Source of the DNA: Betaproteobacteria bacterium
GTDB taxonomy: Bacteria; Pseudomonadota; Gammaproteobacteria; Burkholderiales; SG8-41
Length of the DNA stretch: 8,617 bases
Direction of reading: 5' to 3'
NCBI GenBank assembly: GCA_025363575.1
Contig: JANYDM010000136.1
Location: 1 to 8,617, forward strand
Made by a program: the position numbers and the translations under genes. Below are positions 6,389 to 8,617 of this stretch, piece by piece. Position 1 is the stretch's first letter. Every line of letters begins with the position of its first letter. The notes beneath the pieces are model-generated. The model did no database searches. It saw nothing but the letters and a program-made list of their open reading frames with translations, and had not been told where the DNA came from.

Positions 6389-6394
6389 GGGGGA
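6389..6394 (+). promoter_or_regulatory. Ribosome binding site deciding the start of the propeller gene
   Basis: GGGGGA lies 6 nt before the ATG at 6401. It favours that start, which opens a proper signal peptide, over the in-frame upstream ATG at 6323, which would add 26 unlike residues before the signal sequence. Confidence 0.7.
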
Positions 6395-6400
6395 ACACAG

Positions 6401-7546
6401 ATGAAAACAGTATTCGCAGTGAGCCTGCTGCTCGCGGCCGCATGGATTAATAGCACAGCCGCGCAGACGGTGCAAAAAGCCGCGCGCGAAATTCCGAAAT
6501 TCGAAGTCGATCCCAACTGGCCGAAGCTGCCCGCCAAGTGGGTGTTCGGCCAGGTGTCGAGCGTGTCCATCGATGAGAACGGTCATGCGTGGGTACTGCA
6601 ACGGCCGAGTTCTGTGCGTACCGACCAGAAAGACCGCGCGGCGCCGCCGGTGCTGGAATTCGACGAGAACGGTAACTTCCTGCAGGGCTGGGGCGGCCCG
6701 GGCGCCGGCTACGACTGGCCCGAGATAGAGCACGGTATCTATGTCGATCCCAAGGGCTTCGTCTGGCTCGGCGGCAATGGCAAGACCGATAACCATCTGG
6801 TCAAGTTCACCAAAGCCGGCAAGTTCGTAATGCAGATCGGTCATAAGAGCCAGAGCAAGGGCAATCTCGACACCGTGAACGTCAAAGAGGCCGCCGACAC
6901 CTTTTACTACGCGAAGACGAACGAGTTGTTTGTCGCCGACGGCTACGGCAACAACCGCGTCATCGTGTTCGACGCGGATACCGGAGTATTCAAGCGCATG
7001 TGGGGCGCGTTCGGCAGGGAGCCCGCTTCGCTGCCGCCGGCGCCGAAAGTTGCGGAGGCGTCGCGCATTCCGGCGAAGGAAATCAGCGACGACGGCCCTT
7101 CCCAGTTCAGTACCGTGCATGCCGCGCGCGTGTCGAACGATGGATTGGTTTACGTCTCCGACCGCGCCGGCAAACGCTTCCAGGTGTTTACGATCGACGG
7201 CAAGTACGTGACGCAAAAATTCATCGATCGCTGGTGCGAGGCGCCGCATTGCGGCAACGGCCAGACCGTCGCCAGCACGGCGTTCTCACATGATCCCGAG
7301 CAGAAATTTCTGTACGTCGCGAGCCGCAGCCCCGCTCGTATCTGGGTGCTCGATCGCAAGACCCTGGAGCCGCTCGATTCGTTCGGCCGTCCCGGCGTCG
7401 CGCCCGGCGAGTTCTACGTCATCCACCATATGAACGTGGACAACAAAGGCAATCTGTACGTGACGGAAGTGCAGGACGGCAAGCGCGTGCAGAAATTCAC
7501 CTTCAAGGGCATGCAGACGGCAGTGCCGAACGCAGTGCTGCGATAA
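6401..7546 (+). CDS. Secreted NHL-repeat beta-propeller protein, peptidyl-hydroxyglycine amidating-lyase-like
   Basis: A 381-residue protein with a clear signal peptide (MKTVFAVSLLLAAAWINSTA, cleavage near AAQ at 20-22), so it should act in the periplasm or outside. The mature part is built from NHL-type blade units: VSSVSIDENGHAWVL (52-66), EHGIYVDPKGFVWLGG (110-125), TNELFVADGYGNNRVIVFD (173-191), VSNDGLVYVSDRAGKRFQVF (244-263), KFLYVASRSPARIWVLD (302-318) and HHMNVDNKGNLYVTEV (342-357). This gives about six blades. The pattern, with DG/NNR turns, resembles the lyase domain of peptidyl-alpha-hydroxyglycine amidating enzymes and many uncharacterised bacterial relatives. Between blades, residues 205-235 form a Pro/Ala-rich insertion, and C279 and C284 (RWCEAPHC) could form a disulfide. 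Function is unknown; lyase, lactonase or binding roles are all possible. It is divergent from the SDR gene. Confidence 0.88.
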   Translation: MKTVFAVSLLLAAAWINSTAAQTVQKAAREIPKFEVDPNWPKLPAKWVFGQVSSVSIDENGHAWVLQRPSSVRTDQKDRAAPPVLEFDENGNFLQGWGGPGAGYDWPEIEHGIYVDPKGFVWLGGNGKTDNHLVKFTKAGKFVMQIGHKSQSKGNLDTVNVKEAADTFYYAKTNELFVADGYGNNRVIVFDADTGVFKRMWGAFGREPASLPPAPKVAEASRIPAKEISDDGPSQFSTVHAARVSNDGLVYVSDRAGKRFQVFTIDGKYVTQKFIDRWCEAPHCGNGQTVASTAFSHDPEQKFLYVASRSPARIWVLDRKTLEPLDSFGRPGVAPGEFYVIHHMNVDNKGNLYVTEVQDGKRVQKFTFKGMQTAVPNAVLR

Positions 7547-7604
7547 CGCAGCCGCAGCAGCGGGGCGCCGCGATGGTGTAGTGCCGCCCTGAAGGAAACC
7601 GATA

Positions 7605-8617
7605 GTGGAATTGCTCCAGCTTTTATTGTTTTTGTTGCTGTGCGCGGTGGCTCTGGGCTGGATCGCGCGGCACTTCAACTTTCCGTACCCGATCGCGCTG
7701 GTCATCGGCGGCGGCGTGCTCAGTTTCGCGCCCAACCTGCCGCATTTCCCGTTCGATCCGCAGTTCCTGCTCGTGCTCGTGCTGCCGCCAATCTTGTACC
7801 AGGCCGCGCTGCTGACCTCATGGCGCGACTTCAAGGCGAATATCCGGCCGATTGGCCTGCTCGCGATCGGCCTCGTGATCGTCACCACGCTGGCCGTCGG
7901 CGCCACGCTGAAGCTGCTGATTCCCGAATGTCCGTGGGGCGCAGCGTTCGTGCTGGGCGCCATAGTGTCGCCGCCCGACGCGGTGGCGGCGACGGCAATT
8001 CTTTCGCGGCTGAATATTCCGCGTCGCGTCGTGGTCGTGCTCGAGGGCGAAAGCCTCGTCAATGACGCATCGGGCCTGGTCATCTACAAATTCGCGGTGG
8101 CGGCGGTACTCACCGGCGCGTTTTCGCTGATCGATGCCAGCGTGCAGTTCGTCGGCGTGGCGGCCGGCGGCATTGCAATCGGCGTGCTGCTCGCGCGCCT
8201 GTTCGTTGCGGTACATCGCCGTCTGGGCGACGTGTTCATCGAGGTGCTGCTCACGCTCGCCGTGCCGTACGTCGTATACATATTCGCGGAATCGGTGCAC
8301 GCGTCGGGCGTGCTCGCGGTCGTGGCGGCCGGCCTGGTGCGTGGGCGCTACGCGCCCGTGATTGTCTCAGCAGAAATGCGCATCATCGCGCGCTCGGTGT
8401 GGAACATGCTGGTGTTCCTGCTCAACAGTCTGATCTTCATGCTGATCGGCATACAGCTGTCGGAGGCCGTCGGGCGCCTGGCCGGTTATTCCGCGGCGCA
8501 ATTGTGTGTCTACGGCCTCATCATCAGCGTGGTTGCGATTCTGGTGCGTTTCGCCTGGGTCTATCCGGCGACCTACCTGCCGCGGGCGCCGAGCGCCCCG
8601 CTGGGCGCGCGCGATGC
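7605..8617 (+). CDS. CPA1-family Na+/H+ antiporter (NhaP type), truncated by the window edge
   Basis: An open frame begins with GTG at 7605 and stays open for 337 codons to the right edge. AAGGAA at 7592-7597, 7 nt upstream, supports the start. The product is a polytopic inner-membrane protein with about ten hydrophobic segments in the visible part (for example 4-20, 54-70, 83-104, 112-133, 156-173, 183-203). SPPDAVAATAI (122-132) corresponds to the conserved helix 4 ATDPVA-type motif. EGESLVNDASGLVIY (147-161) holds the Asn153-Asp154 pair that binds the cation in CPA1 antiporters. Full-length relatives have roughly 500-550 residues, so about a third is missing. It exchanges Na+ or K+ for protons in pH and ion homeostasis. 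It follows the propeller gene by 58 bp and could be cotranscribed, though no functional link is evident. Confidence 0.92.
   Translation, partial: MELLQLLLFLLLCAVALGWIARHFNFPYPIALVIGGGVLSFAPNLPHFPFDPQFLLVLVLPPILYQAALLTSWRDFKANIRPIGLLAIGLVIVTTLAVGATLKLLIPECPWGAAFVLGAIVSPPDAVAATAILSRLNIPRRVVVVLEGESLVNDASGLVIYKFAVAAVLTGAFSLIDASVQFVGVAAGGIAIGVLLARLFVAVHRRLGDVFIEVLLTLAVPYVVYIFAESVHASGVLAVVAAGLVRGRYAPVIVSAEMRIIARSVWNMLVFLLNSLIFMLIGIQLSEAVGRLAGYSAAQLCVYGLIISVVAILVRFAWVYPATYLPRAPSAPLGARD

Noticed and set aside
6347..7249. A 300-codon open frame antisense to the propeller gene
   Set aside because: The plus-strand gene has a signal peptide, an SD site and clear NHL repeats; the antisense product has no recognisable features.
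7286..8083. A 265-codon minus-strand frame spanning the propeller end and antiporter start
   Set aside because: It runs antisense to two well-supported genes and its translation is Ser/Arg/Thr-rich without family motifs.
1..8617. Mobile element, CRISPR array, toxin-antitoxin or phage-defence system
   Set aside because: No direct-repeat arrays, terminal inverted repeats, transposase or integrase frames, or defence-type proteins were found; every long frame is explained by metabolic or transport families.

Overview
The window reads as a stretch of ordinary metabolic and accessory chromosome from a GC-rich proteobacterium, most likely a betaproteobacterium of the Burkholderiales type. The main reasons are an orphan Bug-family (tripartite tricarboxylate transporter type) solute-binding protein next to MmgE/PrpD-family genes, an association typical of that group, strongly GC-rich third codon positions, and frequent GTG starts with short Shine-Dalgarno (SD) sites. 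The taxonomic call is an inference. There are no rRNA or tRNA genes, CRISPR arrays, insertion sequences, phage genes or recognisable defence genes.

Left part (1-1396): the N-terminal fragment of a ketopantoate-reductase-like (PanE/ApbA) dehydrogenase runs off the left edge on the minus strand. It is divergent from a 382-residue major facilitator superfamily (MFS) exporter or permease on the plus strand.

Centre (1413-5382): this is the distinctive part. A Bug-type periplasmic binding protein and a 453-residue MmgE/PrpD protein form a two-gene minus-strand operon with a 30-bp gap. A second, clearly different 470-residue MmgE/PrpD protein is transcribed divergently. The 169-bp region between them holds a perfect 12-bp palindrome, a TACAAT -10-like box and a repeated TCYATATACA sequence, so it probably carries shared regulation. 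The plausible theme is capture of an organic acid in the periplasm and its conversion by dehydratase, decarboxylase or epimerase-type enzymes. The substrate cannot be read from the sequence.

Right part (5477-8617): a short-chain dehydrogenase/reductase-like protein on the minus strand converges on the second MmgE/PrpD gene. Its normal catalytic Ser and Tyr positions appear to be substituted. It is divergent from a secreted NHL-type beta-propeller protein related to peptidyl-alpha-hydroxyglycine alpha-amidating lyases. A CPA1-type Na+/H+ antiporter follows on the plus strand and is cut by the right edge.

No clear-cut novel system is visible. The best leads are the divergent Bug/double-PrpD module with its control region, and the SDR with a degenerate active site.
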